Assembly: GCA_023392535.1 (NCBI GenBank)
Contig: JAEVYY010000006.1
Span: 5,711 to 69,710, forward strand
Length of the DNA: 64,000 bases
Source: Bacillota bacterium
Lineage (GTDB): Bacteria > Bacillota > Clostridia > Lachnospirales > Lachnospiraceae
Direction of reading: 5' to 3'
In this document: positions 26,253 through 35,395 of the stretch, piece by piece
Layout of the letters: each line of letters starts with the position of its first letter
Position numbering within the stretch: the first letter of the stretch is position 1
Program-made: the position numbers and the translations under genes
Notes under the pieces: model-generated
Database searches by the model: none
Seen by the model: the letters and a program-made list of their open reading frames with translations, nothing else
What the model was told of the DNA's origin: nothing

Positions 26253-27044
26253 TTAACCTAAAAATATTACATCATTATGGTATTCTAAAAATTCTCTCTT
26301 TGGCATAAATTTATTTGGAAGTAATATTCTTTGTTTATTATACTTCACAATCCACTCATTTACAGAATTATTTATTGGTTCTCTTTTTAATTTAGAAGAA
26401 ATATGTATTGTATAATCTGGGGTTATTGTTATCAATCCTTTGTCAAAAGCTTTATCATGTAGTGCATTTAAAGAGAGTCCATTCATCGGATTTGTTCTCT
26501 CGGCCTTTGGATCAGAATCCTTCCACGGCTTTATATGGCTTGCAACAAGCAATTCTGTATAAGGCAGTCCTGTAATGCAACATTTATTTTCGTAAGAGTT
26601 TAAAACTGCCATCCTGAAAAAGTACTGCCCAATCCTTGCTTTGATTAGTTGATTTCTCACATCGCCGTCTGGAAGTACTTGAAGCTCTGGTTCAATTATT
26701 TTATCTATGGATTCGCTCTTTAATTCTGCCAATATACATCTTGCAGCAAAAGATAACTCTTCCCAATTTTCACAAAACTCATTCCACACTTCTAAATCTA
26801 GCTTGCTTCCATGAGCCATTGCTGTAATATTCCTCTTCCTTAATTCAGGATCGAAGTGGGCAAGGTTATGCATTTTAAGTGCAACTGCCCCAGATGTTCT
26901 TCCAATCAATTGAGCCAATTCTTTAATATCATTATTGGATGATGATATTTTCCCAAAAGGCGTTCTACAATACAAATCGAAAGCTAAGATTGTTTCCTCT
27001 CTTGACCATTTAGTTCCTGTCTTATCCAACTTAACCACCTTCAT
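26253..27044 (-). CDS. HNH endonuclease with N-terminal DNA-binding region
   Basis: 263 residues. The N-terminal 80 residues look like a Myb/SANT-type helical DNA-binding region (WSREETILAFDLYCRTPFG ... LIGRTSGAVALKM). The C-terminal HNH_2 nuclease has CCITG, ASHIKPW, then NGLSLNALHDKAFDKG, providing the two histidines and the asparagine. Proteins of this layout are annotated as putative restriction endonucleases. It is first in the five-gene minus-strand operon HNH-Vsr-PLD-Z1-PLD, so it shares regulation with them. Confidence 0.88.
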   Translation of the reverse strand: MKVVKLDKTGTKWSREETILAFDLYCRTPFGKISSSNNDIKELAQLIGRTSGAVALKMHNLAHFDPELRKRNITAMAHGSKLDLEVWNEFCENWEELSFAARCILAELKSESIDKIIEPELQVLPDGDVRNQLIKARIGQYFFRMAVLNSYENKCCITGLPYTELLVASHIKPWKDSDPKAERTNPMNGLSLNALHDKAFDKGLITITPDYTIHISSKLKREPINNSVNEWIVKYNKQRILLPNKFMPKREFLEYHNDVIFLG

Positions 27045-27542
27045 CGTTCTTATTATTTCTTTAAAAAATACCTTTAATAAATCTGATAATTAAGTAAATA
27101 CTCATAAAATAATTATATCACGATTCTTAAAACAATTCAGTAAGTTTTTCCATGTATCATTTCCCTCTATTATCATTTACTTATCATTTTACTCAAAAGA
27201 ATAGGACCTTTACCATTTATATCAATATTCGCCGATTTGTCACACTATCCGGCGAAACTCAATACATTTTGGCAAAAGCCCTATTTTAACATTTTGGCAT
27301 TACCCCATCCCCATCTGAGATTCAGTCACACCAAACAGATTTTTACAAAAACACAACTCCATTTTTCTCAATCAATCCCGCAAGTCCCCATAAAGTCAAG
27401 CTTTCCGTGATAGCAGACAGACGGTCTCAACGTTCCCGTTGACGGGAGTTTTATACTACATGGCGAAAACATACTAACATATTATAGAGGGGGATAACCT
27501 TTCTACCCCATCTATTAAGTATCTGTATGGATAATGAGAAGT
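27045..27542. other. Intergenic region upstream of the HNH-Z1 operon, possible mobile-element debris
   Basis: No gene. The right-hand part of the gap holds two direct copies of ACATTTTGGC 25 bases apart (27264-27273 and 27289-27298) and an imperfect dyad CGCCGA...CCGGCGA (27231-27256). The longer form ACATTTTGGCAAAAGC (27264-27279) recurs inverted at 31266-31281. Repeated short motifs of this type are common at insertion-sequence ends. The stretch next to 27044 should carry the operon promoter, but I cannot name one with confidence. Confidence 0.35.
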
Positions 27543-28703
27543 TTAAAAAGCTATTACAATTTTTCTAAATTCGTCAATTTCAGAATTATCAAAACCAATA
27601 AGCTTAAGACTCATTCGTTGTATTAAATCGGCAATTTTAATAATGCATAATTGAATATTGGAGTCATTGCTAAAATCGTAATAGTAAGCGTACCCATGAA
27701 CAATATTTATACGCAATTCCTTGATGCGATTTGCGATTTCATCAGAGTTTATACGGCTTCCTTTTAATATCTCTGGAAAAACATCAAACATTAGTTTTAA
27801 CTCAGCTTTCAAAGGGAACTTCTTGTCTTTTGCTTTTTGGGGTTCCAATTTTTCAAATAGATACTCAAATGCTGTAATCTGTTCTATAAATCTGTGTGGG
27901 GTATAGAAATCTCCAAGATTTGTAAGGTGTCCCAAGGGGATGCTTTGGGTTATCTTGGTATCTAACTCAAGCGCTAAATTATCAAGTATTTTAGCAGTAT
28001 ATTTCATAACTGGAAACTCACAAAACATCACGTCCAAGTCTATTATAGAGTTATTTGAAACACATTTGCAATAAAAATGGGCAGCAACAAATCCATTTTC
28101 AGAAAGCGTAATTCGTTCAAAGGGAACATCGGCGGTGGAAGTAATAAATTTAGAAAATCTATTCATTAAAAGAGTAATTCTATAGCATTCTTCAATTTGA
28201 GTTGTTTGTAAGCGTACGGATGTTTTGCCACACATTTTAAAGCTTTCTAAAAGACCCATATGGTTGTTTTGGCCAATCAAATATTTTAATTCATATGTAC
28301 ACCCACAAATATTAAACGGCATTGAATATATTTCTCTTTGTTCCGCAGCAAGATTAACCCCATCTCGAGATAAATCCAAATAATGGTATTTGTATCGAAA
28401 AATACTATCAAGTACACTTGCTTCAAAGCTTATTGTATCGAACTTTTTGTCAAAACTCAAATTATTTATAATAAAACATGTTAAATAGCAAGTGTTTCCA
28501 ATTGATCTTTCAACCAAAAGGGTGATGTTCCGAGGTGTATTGCCCATATCAAAGCACTGCCCTGTCAATATATAATTTGTCTTAAAATTATATTCTTTTG
28601 CAAATTGGGTAAGCAATTCATTTTCTGAAAATAAGTCCATTTGATAATTATCTATTATGAATGGTATCTTCCCATTTTGATAATCAATTAGCCCTTTGAA
28701 CAT
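27543..28703 (-). CDS. apeA: ApeA-like HEPN ribonuclease (abortive-infection defence protein)
   Basis: 386 residues. The N-terminal two thirds match the ApeA N-terminal domain in style: beta-rich, with the ISFEASVLDSIF and GFVAAHFYCKC segments. The C-terminal part is a helical HEPN domain with the catalytic RxxxxH motif RINIVH (Arg331, His336). ApeA is a single-gene anti-phage protein from published defence screens; HEPN domains cut RNA, often tRNA, and stop growth of infected cells. It stands alone with its own intergenic regions, between the Z1 operon and another candidate defence gene. The family call rests on motif and layout, and the N-terminal match is from memory. Confidence 0.75.
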   Translation of the reverse strand: MFKGLIDYQNGKIPFIIDNYQMDLFSENELLTQFAKEYNFKTNYILTGQCFDMGNTPRNITLLVERSIGNTCYLTCFIINNLSFDKKFDTISFEASVLDSIFRYKYHYLDLSRDGVNLAAEQREIYSMPFNICGCTYELKYLIGQNNHMGLLESFKMCGKTSVRLQTTQIEECYRITLLMNRFSKFITSTADVPFERITLSENGFVAAHFYCKCVSNNSIIDLDVMFCEFPVMKYTAKILDNLALELDTKITQSIPLGHLTNLGDFYTPHRFIEQITAFEYLFEKLEPQKAKDKKFPLKAELKLMFDVFPEILKGSRINSDEIANRIKELRINIVHGYAYYYDFSNDSNIQLCIIKIADLIQRMSLKLIGFDNSEIDEFRKIVIAF

Positions 28704-28843
28704 ATGTATCCCTCCTAAAACTAATTTACTTCTTCTCCTCTGACTAGTATACTTTTAGCTACTATGCGATACTTTTTAAAGTTGCCTCTTACATATTGCC
28801 AAATGCTTCAAATCTAACATAAATCCATTTTTATTTTACTCAA

Positions 28844-30901
28844 CTAGCAAGGACTATTAAATTCAAATATTACTATACCTCTAAGCAATTCTTCATTTTT
28901 TCCAAACCAGGGGTTTACAATAACAGAGATATCGTCTGCAAAAACCGCCCCCATTAACTGATCCATCTCTTGATCAGAATAAACCCCATCAACTTGATAC
29001 GCAACTTTGGTAAAATCAATCCCCAAGTGCTTTTTCCAATTTTCCAGATATTTGTCTAATTCAAATGGATTTGACAGCAGAAATAAATGTCCATTAACTA
29101 AAATAATTTCATCATCAATTCTAATAAACGCCAATGGTGCATAATAATGTCCTTTTGTATCAAATAATTCACGAATTTCAGAAGTATATTGAACACATTC
29201 ATATGATTTACATACTACAAGTTCTTCGCTAATCTCTGTCCTATTTTTCAACATACTATAATTTCCGCTTTCCCATGTACTTTTTATATAAACGATTGGG
29301 TCTTCTTTTTGTTTTTCCAATGAGTTATTCATAAAATTCACATCATCTAAAATACTCTCTTCAGACCCACGGTGAACAAAACCTCGTTGCGTCACATAAG
29401 TTACATCTCCATCTTCTAAATGCGCTTTTATACAAAATCGTCCCTTTTTATTCTTTTCAATATCATCACTCCAAAACATGTTAGCAGATGTAATATGTCT
29501 TAATTCGAGATTAGCAAATAGGCGTTGTCCATCAATTAAATTACTAATCCAACTTTCTATATCAAATTTATTTAAGTAGCTAAATTCCTGATAAAACGGA
29601 ATATTAATAATACCTAAAATTCTATCTACAGGCCGAATACACTCTTCATGCACTAAACCAACTTTAAGCTTCTCATTTACATTATCAATTTCTATAATAA
29701 ATGACCTATCAAATACATTCTCTTCACAATGGATACATTTTCTTTGTTCACAAAATTCATTTGAATGAATAATATCTTCAACCCATTTTTTATGTAATTG
29801 TGCTTGCGGAAAATTATCCTCTTGCCCTTCCCCTTTTCCCCAAAAAAAGAGTATTCTATGCTTTTGTAATAAACTCCCCTGCTCTTCCATAAAACGTTCT
29901 AACCCTTTGATAGATGAAAACCTTTGAATAACATTTACACGTAAATCATTGGGCATTGTCAACACATCTGGGGGTGTATAAAATGATATATTCTTTTTTC
30001 CAGTATCATCAAATCTATATAATTGTAAAACCACATAGTCCTCTAACTCCGCCTTCCTCCCCATTGCTTCCAACAGTTCCGCCGACTGTCCCAAAATAAT
30101 ATCATATCCAATCTGTACTATGGATTCTGTTTCAATTTCGAAAAAAGGTTCACCACTCTTAATTTTTTGCTCTTTACTTAACAGATAAGTTTCATATTCT
30201 TTCTCTAAAAACTCTTTTTGTACTTTCATCCTGTTAGTTGCATAATAAAGAGCTTGGGCAATTAATGTATCCCAAATATACCGAACACCTTGAGATTTAC
30301 CTGAATAAAGAATTGCCAATGCCACACGCTCATCACTTTTCTCTTTTTCCACATTAAGAGTTACTATGTATATTCTCCTGCACAATTCAAGTAAAGTATC
30401 TTTCGAAATTGCATATCCAGTTATTTGTAAAAAGATCAATTCAATCATATTTGTAAAATCATCAAGTATTCTCTTGTCCTCTTTATTTAAAGATGATATT
30501 TTTAAACTATTTGAAACCCGAATATTATTAAGCAACCTTCTTAGCCGTTCAGTTAATGTATTAGATGATTCCTCCGTTGTAATTAGATAATAATTCTCCC
30601 TCTTCCCTTTTCCCTTTTCGTATTGCTTAACAAATTGTACACAAGTTTTATGTAGTTCGGAATTAGGAGTATTTTGAAAGGAAATTCTTCTTTTTATTTG
30701 AAAATAATAACTATTCCCTTTATCATTGGCTAACACCATATCATCAATATCTTCCATACTCTCAAATTGTATCCACTGAATTTTACCATTCGCTCCTGGT
30801 ACAAATAAATCCATATCCTTATGTCGTAACATTAGCACTAAAAAGAATGCCGAGACTCTCTGTTGATAATCTATCCCCGCATTTGTTGCTTGAAGCGTCA
30901 T
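28844..30901 (-). CDS. Candidate defence effector: DUF4297/Cap4-like nuclease fused to an unknown zinc-site-bearing region
   Basis: 685 residues. The first 75 residues follow the Cap4/DUF4297 double-strand DNA nuclease pattern: AGIDYQQRVSAFFLVLML (helix), then a Glu in FESMEDIDD (E47, D51-D54), then YYFQIK (Q68-x-K70), the PD-(D/E)xK core. A long helical middle (80-260) leads to a region with C389xxC392 and H418xxC421 (KCIHC ... LVHEEC), a likely treble-clef zinc site. The last 250 residues are unrecognised alpha/beta and may be the sensor. In CBASS and related systems Cap4 nucleases degrade DNA when their C-terminal sensor is triggered. No nucleotide cyclase lies nearby, so this looks like a stand-alone system. 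Confidence 0.65.
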   Translation of the reverse strand: MTLQATNAGIDYQQRVSAFFLVLMLRHKDMDLFVPGANGKIQWIQFESMEDIDDMVLANDKGNSYYFQIKRRISFQNTPNSELHKTCVQFVKQYEKGKGKRENYYLITTEESSNTLTERLRRLLNNIRVSNSLKISSLNKEDKRILDDFTNMIELIFLQITGYAISKDTLLELCRRIYIVTLNVEKEKSDERVALAILYSGKSQGVRYIWDTLIAQALYYATNRMKVQKEFLEKEYETYLLSKEQKIKSGEPFFEIETESIVQIGYDIILGQSAELLEAMGRKAELEDYVVLQLYRFDDTGKKNISFYTPPDVLTMPNDLRVNVIQRFSSIKGLERFMEEQGSLLQKHRILFFWGKGEGQEDNFPQAQLHKKWVEDIIHSNEFCEQRKCIHCEENVFDRSFIIEIDNVNEKLKVGLVHEECIRPVDRILGIINIPFYQEFSYLNKFDIESWISNLIDGQRLFANLELRHITSANMFWSDDIEKNKKGRFCIKAHLEDGDVTYVTQRGFVHRGSEESILDDVNFMNNSLEKQKEDPIVYIKSTWESGNYSMLKNRTEISEELVVCKSYECVQYTSEIRELFDTKGHYYAPLAFIRIDDEIILVNGHLFLLSNPFELDKYLENWKKHLGIDFTKVAYQVDGVYSDQEMDQLMGAVFADDISVIVNPWFGKNEELLRGIVIFEFNSPC

Positions 30902-31382
30902 AACTACCTCCTACTCTAATCAATCTATTTATATTAATAACTACACTTAGATTAATCCCCTCAAGTATCATAATCTATAATGTTGACAATGCATATTTAT
31001 TTAACAATACAATCTCTAAGCTCACATCTCATATCTATCTGTAAATGTTTGATAATTGTTGGGCCACTAATTGCTATGATTTAAGAGCACCACACTCTCA
31101 CTATGCAGCTGATTTGTTGAAAAAATATTATTACCTTTAAACTAATATACTGTAACCGTCAAATAGGTTCTTTCCATATATTTTTAGTAATCCCTCCAAT
31201 TGATATGTTTTCCATACTAAATCACTTTCAACAATTGAGTTATGTTTACTTAAAATATAGCCTAAGCTTTTGCCAAAATGTTCATTTTCCTTACCCCACC
31301 ACTGTAACCGGAAACATATTCCCCCCACACAACCAAAAAAGTACACCTAAACATCCGGCTCAAATCCCCGAAACCCTTTGAA
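30902..31382. other. Intergenic region at the right edge of the defence island
   Basis: About 480 bases between the nuclease fusion and the rRNA methyltransferase. The only sizeable frame (31137-31346, minus, GTG start, 69 codons) has no ribosome binding site and an unconvincing composition. The inverted 16-mer copy of the 27264 repeat is at 31266-31281. This is probably the boundary between accessory DNA and the ancestral chromosome. Confidence 0.4.
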
Positions 31383-32741
31383 TTACTGGGCTTTCTTCTC
31401 CAGCAAAACAACCGTCTCCACATGCCCCGTCCAAGGAAACATATCGACTCCTCCTGCTCTCTTCACCTGGTAGCCCTTCTTTAAAAAGCACTCCAGATCT
31501 CTTGCCAGAGTGATTGGATTACAGGATATATAAATGATTCTCTTTGGCGCCAGCTGTGCACAGGCATTGATAAACTTCTCATCACTGCCTGCTCTTGGCG
31601 GATCCATGAAAATGACATCGATCTTTTCACTTCCATCATGCGCCACCTCTGCTATAAAATCACTCGCATCTTTCGCATAAATATCTATATTTTTGATATG
31701 ATTTCTTTTTACATTACTGACTGCATCACGAACTGCTTCTTTATTTAACTCTACACCGATTACTCTTTTTACATAATCGGACGCAATCATACCAATCGTA
31801 CCTATCCCACAATAGGCATCCAGAATCGTCTCGCTTCCCTTTAATCCTGCGAAGTCAATTGCCTTCTGATATAATACTTCCGTTTGTACTGAATTTACCT
31901 GATAAAATGATTTTGCAGAAATGCGAAATGTTTTACCACATAACGTATCGGTAATGTATCCCTTCCCATAGATGACTTGTTCTTTTTCTCCCAGAATCAT
32001 GCTTGTATTCTTATAATTTTCATTTAGAATCACTGTTGTAATCTCAGGATGTATTTTGAGAAGAGCCTTAACAAAATTATTTTTGGATGGCAAGATTGTA
32101 CTGGATAAAACCAATACCACCATGATCTCACCACTTTTAAGTCCTTTTCTTACCAATACATGACGGAGCAATCCATACCCTTTGTCTTCATCATAGGTCT
32201 TTATCTTAAAAGAAGGCAATAAATCACGAATCGTTAGAATGATTGCAGACGCTTTTTTATCTTCAATGCAACAGTTTTCAACTGATACCACCCTATGGGT
32301 ACCCGCTTCATATACCCCACAATAAGGGCCCTTTTTATCGTGCGCAAAGACTGCATGTACCTTATTTCGATAGTGGTAAGGATGTTTCATGCCCACGATA
32401 GGATCAAGTTTACCATACATGCCTATGAGGCTTTTTAATTGCTTCTGTTTCTTTTCCAAGTGCAATTCATAGGATTCTTCTTGACCAAGACATCCTCCAC
32501 ATTTTTCAAAAATGGGGCATCCTCTGTATTTTTTTCTGGCAGGCCTATCTCGTTTTTGTTTATCAGCAGTTTCTGCGAAATGATCCTTTTCCTTCTTTTT
32601 ATCATGGCTTCTCTTTTGCCCTACCACACCATGCGCATCTATTTTGCGGTCCGTCTTTCCTCTCTTCTTTGCATCGGATTTTTCCAACGTATTCCTCTTT
32701 CTATTTTTGGACTTAGCCGTATTAATTCTTTGATCTGACAT
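31383..32741 (-). CDS. rlmD: 23S rRNA (uracil-5-)-methyltransferase, RlmD/RumA-TrmA family
   Basis: About 452 residues from the ATG at 32741, chosen because AGAGG lies eight bases before it. The first 80 residues are a basic, low-complexity extension (KRSHDKKKEKDH...) in place of the usual TRAM domain. The iron-sulfur motif CPIFEKCGGC follows. The SAM-binding motif is LDAYCGIGTIG, and the catalytic end has MDPPRAG and the nucleophile region YISCNPITLARDL. It methylates uracil C5 in 23S rRNA, or tRNA in some relatives; which uracil cannot be told from sequence. This gene marks the return to ordinary chromosome. Confidence 0.9.
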   Translation of the reverse strand: MSDQRINTAKSKNRKRNTLEKSDAKKRGKTDRKIDAHGVVGQKRSHDKKKEKDHFAETADKQKRDRPARKKYRGCPIFEKCGGCLGQEESYELHLEKKQKQLKSLIGMYGKLDPIVGMKHPYHYRNKVHAVFAHDKKGPYCGVYEAGTHRVVSVENCCIEDKKASAIILTIRDLLPSFKIKTYDEDKGYGLLRHVLVRKGLKSGEIMVVLVLSSTILPSKNNFVKALLKIHPEITTVILNENYKNTSMILGEKEQVIYGKGYITDTLCGKTFRISAKSFYQVNSVQTEVLYQKAIDFAGLKGSETILDAYCGIGTIGMIASDYVKRVIGVELNKEAVRDAVSNVKRNHIKNIDIYAKDASDFIAEVAHDGSEKIDVIFMDPPRAGSDEKFINACAQLAPKRIIYISCNPITLARDLECFLKKGYQVKRAGGVDMFPWTGHVETVVLLEKKAQ

Positions 32742-32793
32742 CCTGTTATCCTCTATTCTATTTGATTCCGTATTACTAATTGTTCTTAACGAC

Positions 32794-32997
32794 TCATTCA
32801 CATGACTTTTTTTGTGCATCCAGCAGCTTACGCAAAGCATCTTCACTCACGCTGATCCATGCATCTTCTTCTATTGCATCAAATCCCAAATATTCACTAA
32901 GTGTCCGCGTCTCATCACTAATGCCCCACGCATAACTGTAATCATCAATTGCTTCAAATTCTATTTCCCCTGCAAGGTACTTTTCTTTAAATGTCAT
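32794..32997 (-). CDS. Small acidic protein of unknown function
   Basis: 67 residues, acidic in the first 50 positions and ending in a basic helix (ALRKLLDAQKKSCE). It has aromatic-rich motifs (IDDYSYAWGISDETRTL; DAWISVSEDAL). AAAAGGAGAGT lies upstream of the ATG. No family is recognised. It lies between the radical SAM gene and the rRNA methyltransferase, all on one strand with short spacing. Small proteins of this kind next to core genes are common in clostridia and appear conserved there, from general familiarity only. Confidence 0.6.
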   Translation of the reverse strand: MTFKEKYLAGEIEFEAIDDYSYAWGISDETRTLSEYLGFDAIEEDAWISVSEDALRKLLDAQKKSCE

Positions 32998-33035
32998 CTA
33001 TTTCTACTCTCCTTTTCTTTAAATCTATTTAATCC

Positions 33036-33929
33036 CTATTCCTCAAATGAAGGAATAAAGCTATCCAGAGCAGTTCCTCCTTCCTGCATAAATCCATTTA
33101 CTATTCCCAAATGAATCGCATAATCCAGTAAAGCATCATATGCTCTCTTCTTCACTCTATGTTGCAATTCCGGATATTCCTGTGTCGCAGGCATCGGTGT
33201 ATATTGATTCATCATACTGATATAAATAGCATCCTGGTAGGTGTGATACAAATAGCGAATGATACTCTTTGCATCTTCTAACTGTCCTGGCAATAACATA
33301 TGTCTTACAATAACACCTTTTTTCATCATACCCTGCTCATCAATGACCGGGGTCGGTATCTGCCTTACCATCTCTGCCAGCGCCTTTGATGCATATATAA
33401 AATAATCCTCGGCGTGAGAATACTTTTTAGAAACATCAATATTTTTATATTTCATATCTGGAAGATAAATATCCACAATACCTTGCAGCAGTCGTAAAGT
33501 CTCCACTTTTTCATAGCCGCTTGTGTTGTACACGATCGGTATGCATAAACCTTCTTTTTTAGCTTGGTTAACGGCCCATATTATCTGGGGAACATAATGT
33601 GTCGGTGTTACAAGATTGATATTATTCGCCCCAATTTCTTGCAGTTCCAGAAAGATATCACATAATCTTTGAAGTGTAATTATTCTTCCACGCTCTCCTC
33701 TTGCGATGGAAGCATTTTGACAAAACACACAACCAACAGGACATCCGCTGAAAAAAACGGTGCCCGATCCGACTTTTCCGGAAATGCAAGGTTCCTCCCA
33801 CTGGTGTAAAGCTGCTCTTGCTATAATAATATCTGCTGTTTCTCTACAGGCACCGACTTGTCCCTTATTTCGGTTGATATGACAATTTCGCGGACATAAG
33901 GAACAATCATCTAAAAGATCCATTATCAC
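33036..33929 (-). CDS. Radical SAM protein, pyruvate formate-lyase-activating-enzyme-like (COG1313)
   Basis: 297 residues. An N-terminal cysteine motif (CSLCPRNCHINR ... GACR) precedes the radical SAM motif CPVGCVFC (Cx3Cx2C), which binds the catalytic [4Fe-4S] cluster. The remaining barrel has the expected GANNINLVTPTHY and MKYKNIDVSKKYS segments. This group (COG1313) resembles PflA but lacks a known partner; a glycyl-radical activase or RNA/protein modification role is possible. No glycyl-radical enzyme gene is nearby. Confidence 0.88.
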   Translation of the reverse strand: MIMDLLDDCSLCPRNCHINRNKGQVGACRETADIIIARAALHQWEEPCISGKVGSGTVFFSGCPVGCVFCQNASIARGERGRIITLQRLCDIFLELQEIGANNINLVTPTHYVPQIIWAVNQAKKEGLCIPIVYNTSGYEKVETLRLLQGIVDIYLPDMKYKNIDVSKKYSHAEDYFIYASKALAEMVRQIPTPVIDEQGMMKKGVIVRHMLLPGQLEDAKSIIRYLYHTYQDAIYISMMNQYTPMPATQEYPELQHRVKKRAYDALLDYAIHLGIVNGFMQEGGTALDSFIPSFEE

Positions 33930-33963
33930 TCTACACTCTCTTCTTAAAATTATTCAGAAAATA

Positions 33964-33990
33964 AGCAGGGATTCAGAATCCCCGCCCTTT
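33964..33990. terminator. Hairpin terminator between the M23 peptidase and radical SAM genes
   Basis: GCAGGGATTC-A-GAATCCCCGC with TTTTATTT on the plus side and TTATTTT on the minus side. It most likely ends the M23 peptidase transcript, whose stop is at 34038. Confidence 0.75.
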
Positions 33991-34037
33991 TATTTAAATC
34001 TAGTATACTATAATCCCAAAAACGAAGCAAATATATT

Positions 34038-35129
34038 TTAATCACTCTCTATTACGCTTCTCCATTCTTTTGTACCTTCCACTTTTTCTACACTTGCTCG
34101 ATTTTGATAAAGGAATCTACATAACTGATATGGATTGATCCAAATTTCAGTACTTCCGTCTTTCTGAGACTCGTCAAAAATTAACTGAATTCCAAAATGT
34201 AAATGAACGGTTTTAATGTTGTTTACATTTTCAGTTGCACTGTATCCCGTATGTCCCATATATCCGATTACTTCCCCAGCCTGAACGGTAGCATTTTCTT
34301 TCAGTGATTTCTGATAAGGATAGTTCTGCCGTAGGTGCGCATAGTAATAATATCTCTTTTTATCAAAACTTCTGATTCCAATTCTCCATCCACCGTATTT
34401 ATTCCACCCAAGCGCCTCTACATACCCAGACTCTACACAGATAATCGGTGTTCCAATTTGTCCCATCATATCATGTCCTAAATGTTTTCTTTCATATCCA
34501 AAACTTCTGCTTACCCCAAAATCATCATAATCATTATACTCAAATTGTTTTGCAATTGGGAAAAAAACTTTGAGACCATATCTTTTCTGGGCTTTGGCAG
34601 ATGCCTTTTCCTGACTCTCCGTAACTGTATATTCCCCTACATACTCTCCCAAGACTGCTTGATAGGCCTCCAGGTAATAATCATAATATTTTAGTTCTTT
34701 TGTAAGCTCCTTTATCGTTGTATCTTTCTGAGTCAACTGTTCTGCTGTTTTATTCATTTCCGAGATTGATTTTTTCCCGAACTTTCCTCCGTTCTTAGCT
34801 GCTGCATATGCAAGAAGCTCTATCCAGTTGATATGTACTTCTTTACCGTAGGTATCAATGTCCCACTTATAGGCACACTTTAAAGCTTCACATGGTACAT
34901 TAAAATCAACCCACTTAATAAATTTATCTCCCGTAGATACGGTCTCGATCGTTGTTCTATACGTATCCAAAAATGAAAATATTTTATCCAGTTGATTCAT
35001 ATTAAACAGAAGTAACGAAACGAAACAGACTACTTCTATGAATATTGCCGTTTTAATTTTTTTCAGGTATTTCATTGTGCTCGCTCTATACACTTTTAAA
35101 AAAATATATGTCACTTTTATCTGCTTCAT
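34038..35129 (-). CDS. Membrane-anchored M23 metallopeptidase
   Basis: 363 residues; the ATG at 35075 (residue 19) is an alternative start. A single membrane anchor (about 28-45) is followed by an extracytoplasmic helical region with coiled-coil character (SEMNKTAEQLTQKDTTIKELTKEL) and an M23 LytM-type domain. The zinc ligands are recognisable: GHDMMG (His and Asp) and HLHFG near the C-terminus. It should cut peptide cross-bridges in peptidoglycan or act as a LytM-type activator. A single-gene transcript with its own terminator is likely. Confidence 0.88.
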   Translation of the reverse strand: MKQIKVTYIFLKVYRASTMKYLKKIKTAIFIEVVCFVSLLLFNMNQLDKIFSFLDTYRTTIETVSTGDKFIKWVDFNVPCEALKCAYKWDIDTYGKEVHINWIELLAYAAAKNGGKFGKKSISEMNKTAEQLTQKDTTIKELTKELKYYDYYLEAYQAVLGEYVGEYTVTESQEKASAKAQKRYGLKVFFPIAKQFEYNDYDDFGVSRSFGYERKHLGHDMMGQIGTPIICVESGYVEALGWNKYGGWRIGIRSFDKKRYYYYAHLRQNYPYQKSLKENATVQAGEVIGYMGHTGYSATENVNNIKTVHLHFGIQLIFDESQKDGSTEIWINPYQLCRFLYQNRASVEKVEGTKEWRSVIESD

Positions 35130-35395
35130 ACATCATTTAAACAAATCCAAAAAATTCTATTCCATATCTGGCGATCCCGGATACCACATCGGCATGCTCG
35201 GCGAGAATCAGCCTGCTTTCCTCTCTGTGGACACGCTGAGAACGAGACAACACAACTTGCATTGGTTCTATTTGTTTACATGCAATTTCCTTTTCATGAG
35301 AAAGAAAAGCTTTGTTGCATTGCAGCCCACAGATTGCTGCAATATGGCTTTATCCACAATCTGTATGGACATATCCTGAATTTAGATTTACACCA
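35130..35395. other. Intergenic region, degenerate
   Basis: About 265 bases with no convincing gene on either strand. One loose inverted repeat (ACAGATTG ... CAATCTGT, 35335-35371) is present. Short frames here have no ribosome binding site. It may be eroded coding sequence, since the AraC-type fragment lies directly next to it. Confidence 0.3.

Noticed and set aside
28844..30901. CBASS assignment for the Cap4-like nuclease
   Set aside because: No CD-NTase or Cap2/Cap3 gene is adjacent on either side.
31137..31346. 69-codon minus-strand frame as a small gene
   Set aside because: GTG start without a ribosome site, odd composition, and it overlaps the 16-bp repeat copy.
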